In this document: one piece after another, positions 32,660 through 44,263 of the stretch | How positions within the stretch are numbered: position 1 is the stretch's first letter | Layout: each line of letters starts with the position of its first letter | Assembly (NCBI GenBank): GCA_036898135.1 | Contig: CM072522.1 | Location: 4,483,491 to 4,547,490 of the forward strand | From: Oncomelania hupensis | Taxonomy: Eukaryota > Mollusca > Gastropoda > Littorinimorpha > Pomatiopsidae | Reading direction: 5' to 3' | Length of the DNA stretch: 64,000 bases | Position numbers and translations under genes: made by a program | The notes under the pieces: generated by a model | Told to the model about the DNA's origin: nothing | Databases searched by the model: none | The model's input: the letters and a program-made list of their open reading frames with translations, nothing else

Positions 32660-32850
32660 AAACTCTTCTTATAATAGCTCAGTCACCATAAATAAATTAC
32701 AACTATGTGGTATTAGCTTTAAATCCATTGATCTTCTAAAAGCTTTAATCCATGACAGAAAACAATACATTTTTATAAATAACAAAAATCTCAGTTTCTG
32801 GCTGTTACTGCTGGAGTACCTCAAGGATCAATTTTAGGTCCTTACAATCT
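32660..32850 (+). pseudogene. Short reverse transcriptase fragment
   Basis: LQLCGISFKSID-like and HDRKQYIFINN wording, then after a frameshift VTAGVPQGSILGP, the RT block around the thumb of the catalytic site. It cannot be assigned to a clade. It is cut off by the AAT microsatellite. Confidence 0.6.
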
Positions 32851-32861
32851 ATCATCTCTAA

Positions 32862-32958
<97 letters not shown>

Positions 32959-33025
32959 CATAATAATCATAATAATCATAATAATAAGGGTATTTATATA
33001 GCGCTTTTTTCCTAATGACATCAGT
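32862..33025 (-). repeat. AAT microsatellite joined to an L2-type tail
   Basis: About 130 bases of (AAT)n, then AATAAGGGTATTTATATAGCGC, the complement of a GCGCTATATAAATACCC tail. It is a partner of the tails at 8740 and 10800. Confidence 0.8.
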
Positions 33026-33115
33026 TTAAAGAGCAATTCTCATGCATTTATACTTAACTTTAACATCAAAACACATATGAAAAGAAGTGAAACAAAAACG
33101 AGACATTGATAAATT

Positions 33116-34180
33116 GTGGCACCACAGATGATCGTTTAACCAGCATACTCCATCTTTCTCTGTCCTCAGCAACCCTCATGGCTTCGCTCCGTGTCAAGCC
33201 AGTCCATTCTAGAATGTTGTCCTCCCACCTCTTTTTCTGTCTCCCTCTTCTTCTACCTCCTTGCACTGTGCCTTGCAGGATGGTCTTTGCAAGGCCTGAT
33301 GCTCTGGTGACGTGGCCACACCATTGGAGTTTTTGTTTCTTCACCACTGTGAGCATGTCATTGTGTTGTCCAATGGCTTTTGTGATGGTCTGTCGGACTT
33401 CGTTATTGGTGATGTGCTGGGTATAGGAAATGCCCAGAAGTCTTCTGTAGCCCCTAATCTCTATGCTTCGTATTCTTCGTTGTAGATCTGCTGAATGTGA
33501 GGGTCCATGTTTTGCAAGTGTATAGGAAGATGGAGATGACAAGGGAGCGCAGCAGCCTTACCTTGGAGTGTACACTGATGGTTCTGTCTTTCCAAATGGG
33601 CTTCAACCGTATCAAGGCAGGAGTTGTTTTTTCGATCCCGGAGAGGACTTCCTGTCAGGGCCCATTGTCTGATACAATTGCTCCTAAATATTTGAAGCTA
33701 TTATTATACTGTGTTGAGGGTTTGGCTTTGGACTTTGATGTCCATGTTGATGCCATTGTTGTTGTTGGTCATCATTTTGGTCTTCTCTGCACTTGTTTCC
33801 ATTCCATAGGCTCTTGAGGTGGCGTCAAGCCTCTGTACCAGCTGTTCAAGTTCTTGTTCCTCTCCAGCCAATCCATCAATGTCATCCACAAAATGGAGGT
33901 TGGAGATTGCTCTACTCCCCCATGATGACTGTACCTTCGTGATCAGCAAGGGCATCTGACACGATGCGCTCTAGGAAGATGTTAAAGAGTGTTGGAGAGA
34001 GTAGGCATCCTTGATGCACACCGATTGTTGTTCTGAACCAGTTTCCGATGGCGCTGTTGTGGAGGACTGCACTAGTAACCTTGTCATACAGGCTTTTGAT
34101 GACTTCAATAATTTTAGGGCTGATGTTGCACACTCTCATGGTTGCCCACAGAGTTGCATGCCAGACTAGGTCAAACACTT
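33116..34180 (-). mobile_element. RTE-like LINE, copy 4 (old, truncated at both ends)
   Basis: Matches copies 1 to 3 from the C-terminal WTGLTRSEAM region to the DLVWHATLWATM block of RT. It has a higher load of substitutions, an insertion near 33495, and frame breaks at about 33500 and 33900. The 3' tail is missing. Hallmarks such as GVHQGCLLSPTLF (Arg to His in the usual GVRQG) and FVDDIDGL (Ala to Val in FADD) have changed. Confidence 0.85.
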
Positions 34181-34189
34181 TGCGAGAAG

Positions 34190-37068
34190 AGAGAAGAGAA
34201 TGACAAAATACAAACATGAAAAAGAATATTTACAAGTAAACTATAAAAGACGAGGGAGAGGGGGGGAGGTGGAGAGCAGCTAAGGAGTGAAGAGGCTGGG
34301 GGTGTGACGATTGTGGTCTGAATCTGAAAAGAAGGAATGATGATGGTGATGGGAGGCGAGATCAGGCATTTTTAAGGAAGAGATGAGTTTTTAAGTTGGA
34401 CTTGAAAGTGGCTATGTTCGGAAAGCTGCGAAGAAAGAGAAATAAAGTTGAAGGGTCAAGTTCTGAGAAGGATTGACAGCCTGCAGAAGACAGTTGGTAG
34501 CGGGGTATGTGTAGCATGAGGGTGTCAGAGGAAGAACAAAGATTTCTAGATGGCTTGTAGAAGTGAATGTTCTGGGTGAGGTAAGAAAGGGCTATTCCAT
34601 GGACGCACTTGTAACAGAAAGTACAGATTTTGTAGGTGATCATCTGAGATACAGGAAGCCAGTGGAGAGAATGTAGAGGGGTGTGATGTGATCAGATTTT
34701 TTTTCATTTTGAGAACTAGACGAGCAGCTGAATTCTGAACACATTGGAGCAGATATACAAAAGAGGAAAGGAGTCCAGCCAGAAGAGAGTTACAGTAGTC
34801 TAAGCACGACAGGACAAGAGAGGAAATGAGTTTGGTTGTAGCCTCAGTGGTCAGATGCTTGCGGAAAGGCCAATTCTATGAAGCTGAAAGTTGCAAGCTT
34901 GACAGGTTTTACGGATGAATTCTGACATGGAGAGGGTGTTATCAAGGATGACGCCAAGGTTTTTAACAGAATATGAAATAGGAATAACAGGATAACAGGA
35001 TAACAGGAATTTATTTCGCCAATTGACATGTAATAGATACAACAATCGGAATATTATTTGGTGTTGGACAATGGCAGAATGTTTTAGATTTAACATCTCT
35101 CTCTCTCTCTCTCTCTTGCTCTTTCTCTCTCTCTCTTACACACACGCACATAACTACATACACAAATACACATATGTATGCACAACCACACGCACTCGCA
35201 CAGCATACCCAACAATAACAGATAAACAGAAAGATATAGTAAAACACAAATGACTAGTCTAAAGTGATCACAAAAACATTCTAAATTATAGTAGTCACTG
35301 TAGTATATAGATATAGATGTACGAGCATGTAGGGAGAAGCAGGGCGTGCGCACGGCAGGGGGATCACGGTTGGAGGAGGATGCGGCGTTTAGAGCTCTTA
35401 CAGTTTGAGGGTAAAAGGAATCTTTAAAGCGGGAAGTGTGGGATCTGAAGGATCGAAAGCGGCGGCCAGAGGGGAGAAGTTCGAAAAGGGGGTGGGCAGG
35501 GTGGGAAGGGTCAGAGAGGATCTTGTCGGCTCTGTTGAGAGAGCGGGTCGAGTAGATGGAGGCCAGAGAGGGGAGCTCACAGCCGACAATCCTGCCTGCC
35601 GTGTGCACAACCCGCTCCAGCCGGTCTTTGTCGAGCTGCGTTGCTGTTCCGAACCAGACCGTGATGGAAAATGTTAGGACGCTCTCCACCACGGCCCGGT
35701 AGAACTGGAGGAGAATGTCTTTGGAAAGGCCAAACTTCCTCAGCTGTCTGAGGAAGTACAGTCGTTGATGGGCCCGCTTCACGATGGTGTTAATGTTGGC
35801 ACCCCAGCTGAGGTCGTCGGAGATGAGGGAACCCAGGAACTTGAACGAGTCTACTGTCTCGATGGCTTGTCCATTGATGAGCAGTGGATCTTTGGGGTCC
35901 TGGTTCCTGCGGTAGTCCACAATCATCTCGACTGTTTTGGAGGTGTTCAGTTCGAGGTTGTTGTCTTCGCACCACGACACCAAGTGGTCGACTTCCTGGC
36001 GGTATGTTGTTTCGTCGCCGTTGGAGATGATGCCCTCGACCGTGGTGTCGTCAGCGAACTTCACGAGCTGAACACTGTCAGCACGGGACACACAGTCATT
36101 GGTGAAGAGGCAGTAGAGGAGAGGTGAAAGGACACAGCCTTGCGGCGTGCCTGTGTTGAGAATTAGGGTTTTGGAAAGGTTGGAGCCAATCTTGACAGTC
36201 TGAGGGCGGTAGAGAAGAAAGTTCAAGAGCCAGTGACAGGTTGAGAGAGGAAGATCGAAGGAGCAGAGCAAATAGTGGTTTGGCCAAGAGTAACAGTGTC
36301 TACAGGGGAAGAATACAAGTTTTGTTTGGTACCTGTGAGCATAACTTGATTTTTGTTAGCATTGAGTTGGAGTTTATTGGCAGTCATCCAGTTATAAATG
36401 TTTTCAAAGCAGTCAGAAGTTTTGGTCAGAATAGATGGAAGATTTTGAGGAGTGTCACTGTTTTTGAGCTGTGTATCGTCTGCATATAAATGGTGGAAAG
36501 TATCATGGTTTTGGATGATCTGAGACATATGAGATGCTTTAAGGGTGAATAGAACAGGGCCTAGAACTGAGGAACACTGAAGACAAGTCTGAATGGTTCA
36601 GAAAGGTAGTTGTCGATGCAGACAGATTGGAAACGATCAGAGAGGTAAGAATGGAACCAGTTTAGAGCACAGTCCTTTATTCCCAAAGAGTTCTCAAGGC
36701 CTTGAAGGAGGATGGAATGATCGATGGTGTCAAAAGCGGCTGAGAGATCAAGAAGGGTCAACAAAGAGATTTACAAGAGTCAGTGACAGAGAGCAGGTCG
36801 TTAAGGATGGGAAGAAGAGCTGATTCAATAGAGTGGTCAGGACGGAAGGCAGACTGGAATGGACAGAACAAGTTATTGGATGAGAGATGATGGTTGAGCT
36901 GTTTCTCCAGGAGTTTGGATAGGAAATTGAGATTAGAAACAGGGCGATAGTTCCAGTCTTCTGGATCAAGGCTTTTTTTTTTTTAGTAGTGGCCGCACAA
37001 TGGCAGATTTGAAACAGGAGGGAACAGAACCAGATTGCAAGGAAGAGCTAACTATGTTGGGGATGATA
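34190..37068 (-). mobile_element. L2-like LINE fragment, interrupted by a Rex1-like LINE
   Basis: Read right to left: VIPNIVSSSLQSGSVPSC and FKSAIVRPLLKKK (37060-36980), NHHLSS and FQSAFRPD-like blocks, LTLLDLSAAFDTIDHSILLQ (to 36561), HHLYADDTQL and MTANKLQLNANK (36528-36300). After the insertion come SYSVKNLGVILDNTLSM (about 34980-34920) and the C-terminal FKSNLKTHLFLKNA (34362). LDLSAAFDTIDH and YADDTQL are classic for L2-type RT. Frames are broken in several places. The 5' half is missing: the fragment ends at about 37068, where the I-like element begins. The 3' UTR reaches RTE copy 4 near 34185. Confidence 0.75.
34986..36275 (-). mobile_element. Rex1-like LINE fragment inserted in the L2-like element
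   Basis: The minus-strand frame (to 35090) has WLLNFLLYRPQTVKIGSN, GTPQGCVLSPLLY, FADDTTVEG, a LSWCEDNNLELN-like block, LGSLISDDLSWG and VESVLTFSITVWFG. It ends in the FELLPSGRRFRSFRSHTSRF segment. The frame after about 35330 runs into 3' UTR and a CT microsatellite (35097-35137). The 3' end is GGCGAAATAAATT followed by TCCTGTTA octamers (complement at 34986-35008), a typical tail of this group. The 5' truncation is in the RT fingers at about 36270. Clade name by resemblance only. Confidence 0.7.
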
Positions 37069-37069
37069 A

Positions 37070-38714
37070 CATCAGAGAAATTAATAAAGATTACATTGTT
37101 ACAACACTAGAAAAAGAAATAATTCTGAAATATAAAAAAGCACTAGAAAAACATCAAGTGATCATCAAAGACCAAAAAACTGGTGATGTGTTGTTACGTA
37201 AATTAAAACCAACAACAACATTCCCTTTTATCGGTGTAGTAGGAAGTGTGTTAAACGTCAAAATATTACAATCTGGTGACTTGTTTGCGGAGTGCGTTTC
37301 CCAAAATCAACAAAACAAACTTCTATCATTAACGAATCTAGGAGGCGCAAATGTTCATTGTTATATCCCTACTGTGAAAACTGAAGGAATTGTGTTTCAT
37401 CACATTGAGTCACAAGATTTGAAAAACAACAAAGATATAATAAAGTTCACTTTTTTAAAAACCAAGAAATCACAACAACAGATTACTAGAATTGTTTTCG
37501 CCACAGACACATTGCCATCGATTCTGAGAACAAGAAACAGGGAGTACAAGATTTTTCCTTATTGTCCTCCTGTCATCAGATGTACCAGATGTCAACGTTT
37601 GAATCACTCTTGAAAAAACTGCTTTGCCAAACCGAGATGCTGCGGGTGCGGTGAAAATCATGATAGAAAATCATGCTCAACCAGTGCCCCGCGTTGTATT
37701 AACTGCGGTGGCCCACACTCTGCTGCTTATCACGGTTGTGATAAAAAAGTACTGTTGAAAAATGCTCAAAAAGAAAGATCAAAAAAGTACATGAGTCTTC
37801 AAGATGCCATCAACAAAGTTACAAAAACAAAGAATCATGAAGTATGCAAAGAAACGTGTGCAAGCATTGCATCGAAGGTTCCTTTCCAACCACCAACTTT
37901 TGATAACTTTGTTCGAACCACCATGATTTCGATCAGCAACAGCAATAGTCGAGAAGACCTGAAACAAAATTTGGAGGACATATACAGAATGACATACATA
38001 GGCTCACAGGTACAAAAGAATCCAATCTTGAAAGATGAAACCAGAGAGCAATTACGAGCAGTCTTTGAACTTCCTAGAGTCCGTGAAAAGAACAAAATCG
38101 ATGAAACATTAAAGTTGAAGTGCCACATCGAAACCATTCCCATTCCAGATGTAGGGGAAACAACAAATCATACACCATCTGAACAACTACAAACCTGCAA
38201 GGTTGCAAATGACTCGCTAAATCTGTTCATAGGCGACTCAACAATCAAGGGACTGAAAGAAGAGAAAATAACAGACAAAAACAAGAACACTCAAATTATC
38301 TATGTTCCGGGTATCACACTGGAAGATGTAAGCAGTTGGATTCACACTATGGAACAAAATGAGATTATAGAACGATGCATTATTCATGTTGGAATCAACA
38401 ACTGCAAAACCAGAAACATTACAATGAAAAATTGGATGAAATTGATTCAAAATGTTAAAACAACATTTCCCAAGGCAGTCATTCACTGCTCTGCAATCAT
38501 CCCTCCTAGAGGTCCTCTAAGAAGAAAGGTCGATGCATCAAATGATGCACTGAGTATGGCCTGTAAAAGGTGTGGTGCGGAATTCCTTGACAATGATTCA
38601 GGTTTCCTCACTAAATCCGGAGCAGCAATAAGATCATTGTACCGAGATTGTATACATCCAAATGCGAAAGGATTGGATGTTTTGTCCAAATGTCTACTGC
38701 GTATTCTCCAGTAA
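37070..38714 (+). pseudogene. I-like ORF1: zinc knuckles plus SGNH esterase, one nonsense codon
   Basis: One frame spans 37035-38714 except for a TGA at 37611-37613 inside the first knuckle (CTRCQRLNHS then KNC). Trp would fit the missing residue. Three knuckles follow each other: CTRC..H..C, CGCGENHDRKSC and CINCGGPHSAAYHGC. The C-terminal approximately 180 residues form an SGNH-type hydrolase: block I GDSTIKG, block III HVGINN and block V DCIHPNAKG (Asp-x2-His). Knuckle-bearing ORF1 proteins bind element RNA; esterase domains occur in ORF1 of some LINEs and are thought to aid membrane or RNP steps. The N-terminal part (FIGVVGSVLNVKILQSG) is a likely RNA-binding domain. Confidence 0.75.
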
Positions 38715-41085
38715 AACTTTGACTGTGGGCTGTCCGCTAAATTGATGAAATGAATATTAGCACAATACCTATTTCACGTTAGATACTCTGAAATGAAAAG
38801 TGGATTTAGTGTCTTGCAATGGAATTGCCGTTCAATTCATGCAAACATGATATATCTTAATCAGCATTTCATTTTACGTTTTATCATTACAATCATTAAA
38901 AGTAAATAGAAATAAATTACCAAAGATAGATGGATATATTATTTTCCTCCAGTCACACCATTTGTTAAAAATAATATGAAAACACAAACGGCAATATAAT
39001 TATGTCCAAAATGATTTAGAATATACATCGTGCAAACCTCCAGTTGAGTCAAATGATGGCAAACAATTTTTTTTCTATGATAAAAATTAAAATCAATAAT
39101 ACTCTTCATATCAACATCGTGTGTGCATACATTCCCTAAGGACCAAAGGAAACAAATTGTGACTGGTTAACCAATATTAATAATAATGAACGATGGATAA
39201 TTACAGGAGACTTCAACTCTCATTCTCCAGTGTGGGACTCAGACTGTGATCATTATACTAATATAAAATTTACAGACAATATTATAAATTCTAATCTTGT
39301 TCTTTTAAATGATGGAAGACCAACTAGGATTCCTGACTGTTTTAATCAAAAATCTTATGTAATTTAACATTAATTTCACCTGAATTGGCAGATGACTGTA
39401 TTTGGGATATAGGTCGAGACTCGCTGGGTAATGATCATTTACCGATAATGATAACTTTAAATGAAAAACCTGAAGTAGATGAGAATGAAGATGATATTCC
39501 TACATTTTCATATGGTCGTGCAGACTGGGAAACATTTCAATCACTTTTATTAAATTCTGAAAATGATTTCATGAAAGACGATGATATTGAAAAAATGTTT
39601 ACAAAATTTAATGAAACAATCATCTTTGCAGCCAAAGGATCAATTCCTATCATCAAGAAACATAAAAATAATAAACATAAAGGAAATCTTTGGTGGAACC
39701 AAGAATGTGAGAAGGCAGTACAAAATAAAAAAGCACATATAAAAAATGGTGTAAAAGTAAATCAGAAATAGATTTTCAAATTATGAAAAAGGCTAAAATA
39801 GCTTGCAATAAAATTATTGCATTAGAAAAAAAACAATACTGGAAAAAATTTTGCAATAATGAAATAACAGAAAACAATAACATTTCAAAAATCTGGAAAA
39901 AAGTTTCACAAATGAAAACTGGCTTTCAACTTCCTCAATGTCCAATTAAAGTTGAACACAAAGAATTCATCATGCAAAGGTAAAGCTGAAGTGTTTGCTA
40001 AAATGTTTTCCAATGAAAGTAACAGTCATAATTTAACAGATAAAAATATTAAATTTAGAGAAATAGCTGAAAATTCAGATATATATAAAGATCCTGAAGA
40101 TCAACTCAATAACAATGTAATTAATGCAGACATTTCTCTCACAGAAATTAAAGAAGCGCTACAAATTGTGGGAAATAAAAAATCTGCTGTAGGATGTGAC
40201 GGGATTTCTTATACACTTTTACAACATCTTCCAGACATGTGGGTAAACTATTTACATAAAATCATACAAAAATGCTGGGAAACAGGAAATCTGCCAAATA
40301 TTTGGAAAACATCTATAATTATACCTATATTAAAAAGTGGAAAATCACGGAGAGACTCAGCAAATTATAGACCAATAGCTCTTACTTCGCATGTTAGTAA
40401 ATTAATGGAAAAGATTATTCTCAATAGGCTGTCATATTACTGCAATAAACACAATGTCATACCTATTAATCAGGCAGGTTTTCAGATAGGCAGATCTGTA
40501 GTAGATCACATTGTTAAACTCTCTACACATATTAAGAAGCAATTTGCTAAAAAAAAGAGTTTACTAGCAACCTTTTTGGATATATGAAAAGCATGCGATC
40601 GAGTATGGCACAAACGATTATTGTATAAGCTTAAAAACATAGGATTATCAGGCCACATATAACAATATATTAAAACATTCCTTACAGGAAGAAACGTGAT
40701 TGTAAAAGTTGGAAATTCTTATTCAAACAAACATTTTATAAATATGGGAATTCCACAAGGCTCGATTATATCACCTATATTATTTAATCTGCTTATTAAT
40801 GATTTACCAAAAAATGTAAGTAAAAATATACACATTGTTCAGTATGCAGATGATATCGCAATATGGACTAACGTATCTTTGAGGAAAAGATCTTCATTAT
40901 ATGAAATTAAACACATACAAAATGTATATCAATTAGAACTAAATAACATTTGCCTTTTTATGAATAATAATGGCCTTGAACTATCTAGTGAAAAGACAAA
41001 CATATTATTGTTTAATAATGGTCAAAATCCAAAAATATTTCCTAAATTTTATATTGAAACACAAGAACTTAAATATGTAGAAGAA

Positions 41086-42849
41086 TGTCACAGGGCAGCC
41101 TGTGATGAAACCGGGTAGAAAGTGTGGGTGGAGAGTTAATGAGTTGGGGTAGCAACTGCGCGCTGTCGTATGTTAGGTTATGCGTGGAAAGCGTGATTTA
41201 GAACAGCAGAGCTCGGCCAGCCAGTTTTGGGAATTTGTTCACTGTAGTCAGAACACGTTTTGCAGAGTAACAGAGAAGACGTGCGGTCTTGTTTCTCTGG
41301 GTATTTTGTTCTGGAAGTAAGGGTGGGACAGTTGTTAACGTAAATAATAACTGGTTCTGAAAGAAAACCTAGTGGGAAATGTTACAGTGGTGGTAGCAAG
41401 CTCGAGTAAGAGTGTGAGCAAATAACTAAGTTTTGTGTTGTGGTAAGTTAGTGTAGAGGTTTTGTCCACTAACGGGAATTACTACGCACTGGAATACCTT
41501 ACTTGGAGTACTGTGTAGGCAAGCAGTGGAAAGGGCTAGCTACAGGTACTTTTACGTTCGAGCCGTGTGGGTAAGTGTGATGGTGTTATTTTTCCTTACT
41601 GTGCCTATGACCGAGGGCCGGCTGTTGGGGTGTTGAACGATAGCTGTGCGTGAGGCTGGGGGAAGGATGGTTGCACTGAGGAGAGGCAGACGAAAGGAAG
41701 AGTGCGACGGAAGGAGGGAGAATGAGGGAGGAGAACGGGGGGAAGTGTGATGAAGGTAGGACGGGAGCGGTTGCTGTTGTCGTGGTTGCGGTTGCTTGAG
41801 ATGGATAATGTGTTGATGGTTACATGTATTCATTTGCAGCATTGTTCATTTCATGCATTCATAATGTCATTTAGTTTTTTGAATTATGTGTTTGATTACA
41901 AGTGACAATAATAGTAGTCAAGGGAAGTGAAGTGGACAGCAGTGGCGCCTCCTCAAGATACAGGAATTAGTTTGTGTAGTAGGGGGGGAGAGTGTGAGGA
42001 GGGAGGGGGACAGAATCGGGTGGACATGACATTAACAATACGACAAGCATGTTGCAGGTTCGAAAGTTCGTCGTATTCATCAGCTCGTCACTGAGTAACG
42101 CGGAACAACGTTGACCAGCGTCGCGCGACAACGACGACGACATTTGGTCGTGTGGACCCAGCATCATCATCACCACCCATTCGTCCACGTCCGCGTTTGT
42201 GTACATCTTCATTGTTCCACAACCCCACCTTTCCCGCGGTGGTTGTGACGTCTGTGTACGGAACCTGGCCTCGACGTCACAGTGTTAGCCGACTGAAGGA
42301 GTCAGGCTGGGAGGCGTCGACGGTGGCAGGGCTGCCGCAACTACAGCGTCATCATCATCATCATCATCGTCAGCGGCGGGAGGGAGTGGCGACACCACTA
42401 CGCCTGGATTCCATAGCGACAGTCCGGTGACAGCCACGAGGAGGGGCAGATACTTTCACGGAGACATCAACGGGGACGCCCTACTATCAGGTCGGCTTTT
42501 TCCTTGTTGTCCCCCTCTTGATACTCGACCCCCCCCCCTGTGTTCGGACATTTGCAGTGCACAGTCGATACTTAGACGTGGTTGATTAGCAACCCTCGTT
42601 CATCTGACATTCCATTTCATTGTTCATCGACCCATTGATTGTTCCATCACCATTTTTCTCGTTTCATGTGTAAATGTTGTATGTGTAATGATGTGTGGTA
42701 TGAATGAATAAATAGCTTGAAAGTTGTATATATATTCGTTGTGTTTTCATCCCTTCACGTCTGCAGGAAATCGCCATTCTGTCTGGGTTGTCTGCGTGTG
42801 GAAGGTGTTTGTTTGTGGCGTCTGCCCAGAGGGAGTCGTGGCGGTGACA
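41086..42849 (+). repeat. 5' LTR
   Basis: Begins TGTCACAGGGCAGCC and ends GGCGGTGACA. It pairs with 46349-48110. Differences seen include ACGTTCG/ACATTCG near 41557, G- and C-run lengths, and TAATGATG/TATGAGTG near 42690. Long LTRs carrying short open frames on both strands are not evidence of genes. Confidence 0.95.
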
Positions 42850-42851
42850 TA

Positions 42852-42870
42852 TGGTGGAGATGCAGGGTAT
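42852..42870 (+). promoter_or_regulatory. Primer binding site, probably tRNA-Ala
   Basis: Two bases after the LTR, TGGTGGAGATGCAGGGTAT starts with the TGG expected opposite a tRNA CCA end. From memory it matches the 3' end of invertebrate tRNA-Ala; this was not checked against a tRNA set. Confidence 0.55.
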
Positions 42871-43227
42871 GAATGAGTGTGCCCAGACGTGAAGTTGTCT
42901 TGTGATTGTCCTGTGGTGTCCGAGTGTGTGAGGCGTGATTCGGTGAGAGTGTGCACCCCAGCGGGTGGTTGGAGGGAGTCAGGTCGCTGTTTAGCGGAGG
43001 CTCACAGCCGGCCTGGGTTCGACCACACGTGAGGGAAGGGGCCATTGCACTCTCCATCCGGTTCGCTACCTCGCGGGCCAGTTTCCACTGTTTGAGTGGG
43101 AGGAGGTGGGTGATAGGTAAGGAAGATAGCTTAGTTAGGTAGGTTAGTATCTTAGGCTAGGTTAGGTAAGGTTCGTAGGGTTGTTGACTTGTTGTTGTTG
43201 GTTGTTGTTGCTTTCCTTGTAAGCAGG

Positions 43228-44260
43228 ATGGCATCGATCGAGGAGGCTGAGGGAGTGTCACCGATCGCGGCTCGTACGCGTTCTCGCGTGGGTGTCACGA
43301 TGGACGAGCGCACGACGGCATCAGCTGATGCAGGAGTCACCGATCTACCTTCTGCGACCGAGCAGCGGAGATCGCCGGTTAGGTCATCGCGTCGAGGGTC
43401 AGCAGACGAGGAGTCGACAACGATGGAAGCCAGAGACACAGTGAGTGATCCTTTTGTGACGGGATTTGGCGCGACTGGCGGGATGTCAGCAGGCACCGAC
43501 GTCTACGGAGACCAGGATCGTCTGAGCGACGCAACGAGACCGAAGAGGTTCGAGACCAATCCTTACCGTTCGATCTACAAGATCAAGGCGGCACCGACGC
43601 CGAGGACAGGACCGTTCGCGGACGAGACGCCGATGGAGCAGATCTTGAGGCTCGCCAAGCGCGAAGGGTTGAAAGGTCAGGCGGCGTTAGACTACGCGAT
43701 AGACCAAGCGGCTAGGGAGGAGGAAGCAAACCGGAGGGTGAGGGAGAGAGAGATAGAGCTGCAAGCGAGCCGGGAAGATGCAGACCGGAGAGAGAGAGAG
43801 ATAGCGCTGAGAGACAGAGAGATGGCACACGAACTAGCGATGGCGCAGCTGACGTCGCAAGGCACCGGGAACCGCAGGAATCGTCAACCCGAGTTCGAGA
43901 CGGTCAAGCTTAGGTTACCGTTCTTCGAGGACAAGGATGACCTAGAGACCTACTTGTGTCAGTTTGAGCGTTTCGCCAAAGCACAAGACTGGAACAAGGA
44001 CACGTGGGCTATTCGCTTGGGGACCTTGTTGAAGGGGAAGGCGAGGGAAGTTTACGTCGGTTTGAATGAGGACGACTCCGCCGACTATGAGATCCTGAAG
44101 GCAGCGTTGTTGGTACGTTTCAACCTAACGGCCGAGAGTATCGCAAGAAGTTTCGCCAGCTACGAAGGGAGCCACCAGAGACTTTCAAACAGTATCTGCG
44201 GAAGTCAGAGTTGTTCCTGGAACGCTGGATGGGACTTGTGAACAAGAAGGCCACGACGGA
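43228..44260 (+). pseudogene. gag of the LTR element (two frameshifts)
   Basis: The likely start is MASIEEAEGVSPIAARTRSR at 43228. An in-frame ATG at 43189 would add 13 hydrophobic residues and is less likely. A charged helical region rich in R/E (EREIELQASREDADRRERE) precedes a capsid-type domain (LRLPFFEDKDDLETYLCQFE, LGTLLKGKAREVYVGL). After about 44125 the correct frame shifts by one base: YRKKFRQLRREPPETFKQYL is in another frame. It shifts again near 44255 into the frame of the next ORF (LLDLVLMEQMVNGL). So this copy cannot make full Gag without two frame corrections. Gag would form the particle and package RNA. Confidence 0.8.
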
Positions 44261-44263
44261 GAC

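Noticed and set aside
37035..37069. ATG at 37035 as the true start of the I-like ORF1
   Set aside because: The sequence up to about 37068 reads as L2-like RT on the minus strand (SDVIPNIVSSSLQSGSVP), so the first residues of that frame are flank.
41552..42430. Frames of 80-96 codons within the LTRs, repeated at 46849-47693
   Set aside because: They lie in LTR sequence, are on both strands, have no domain and are duplicated only because the LTRs are.
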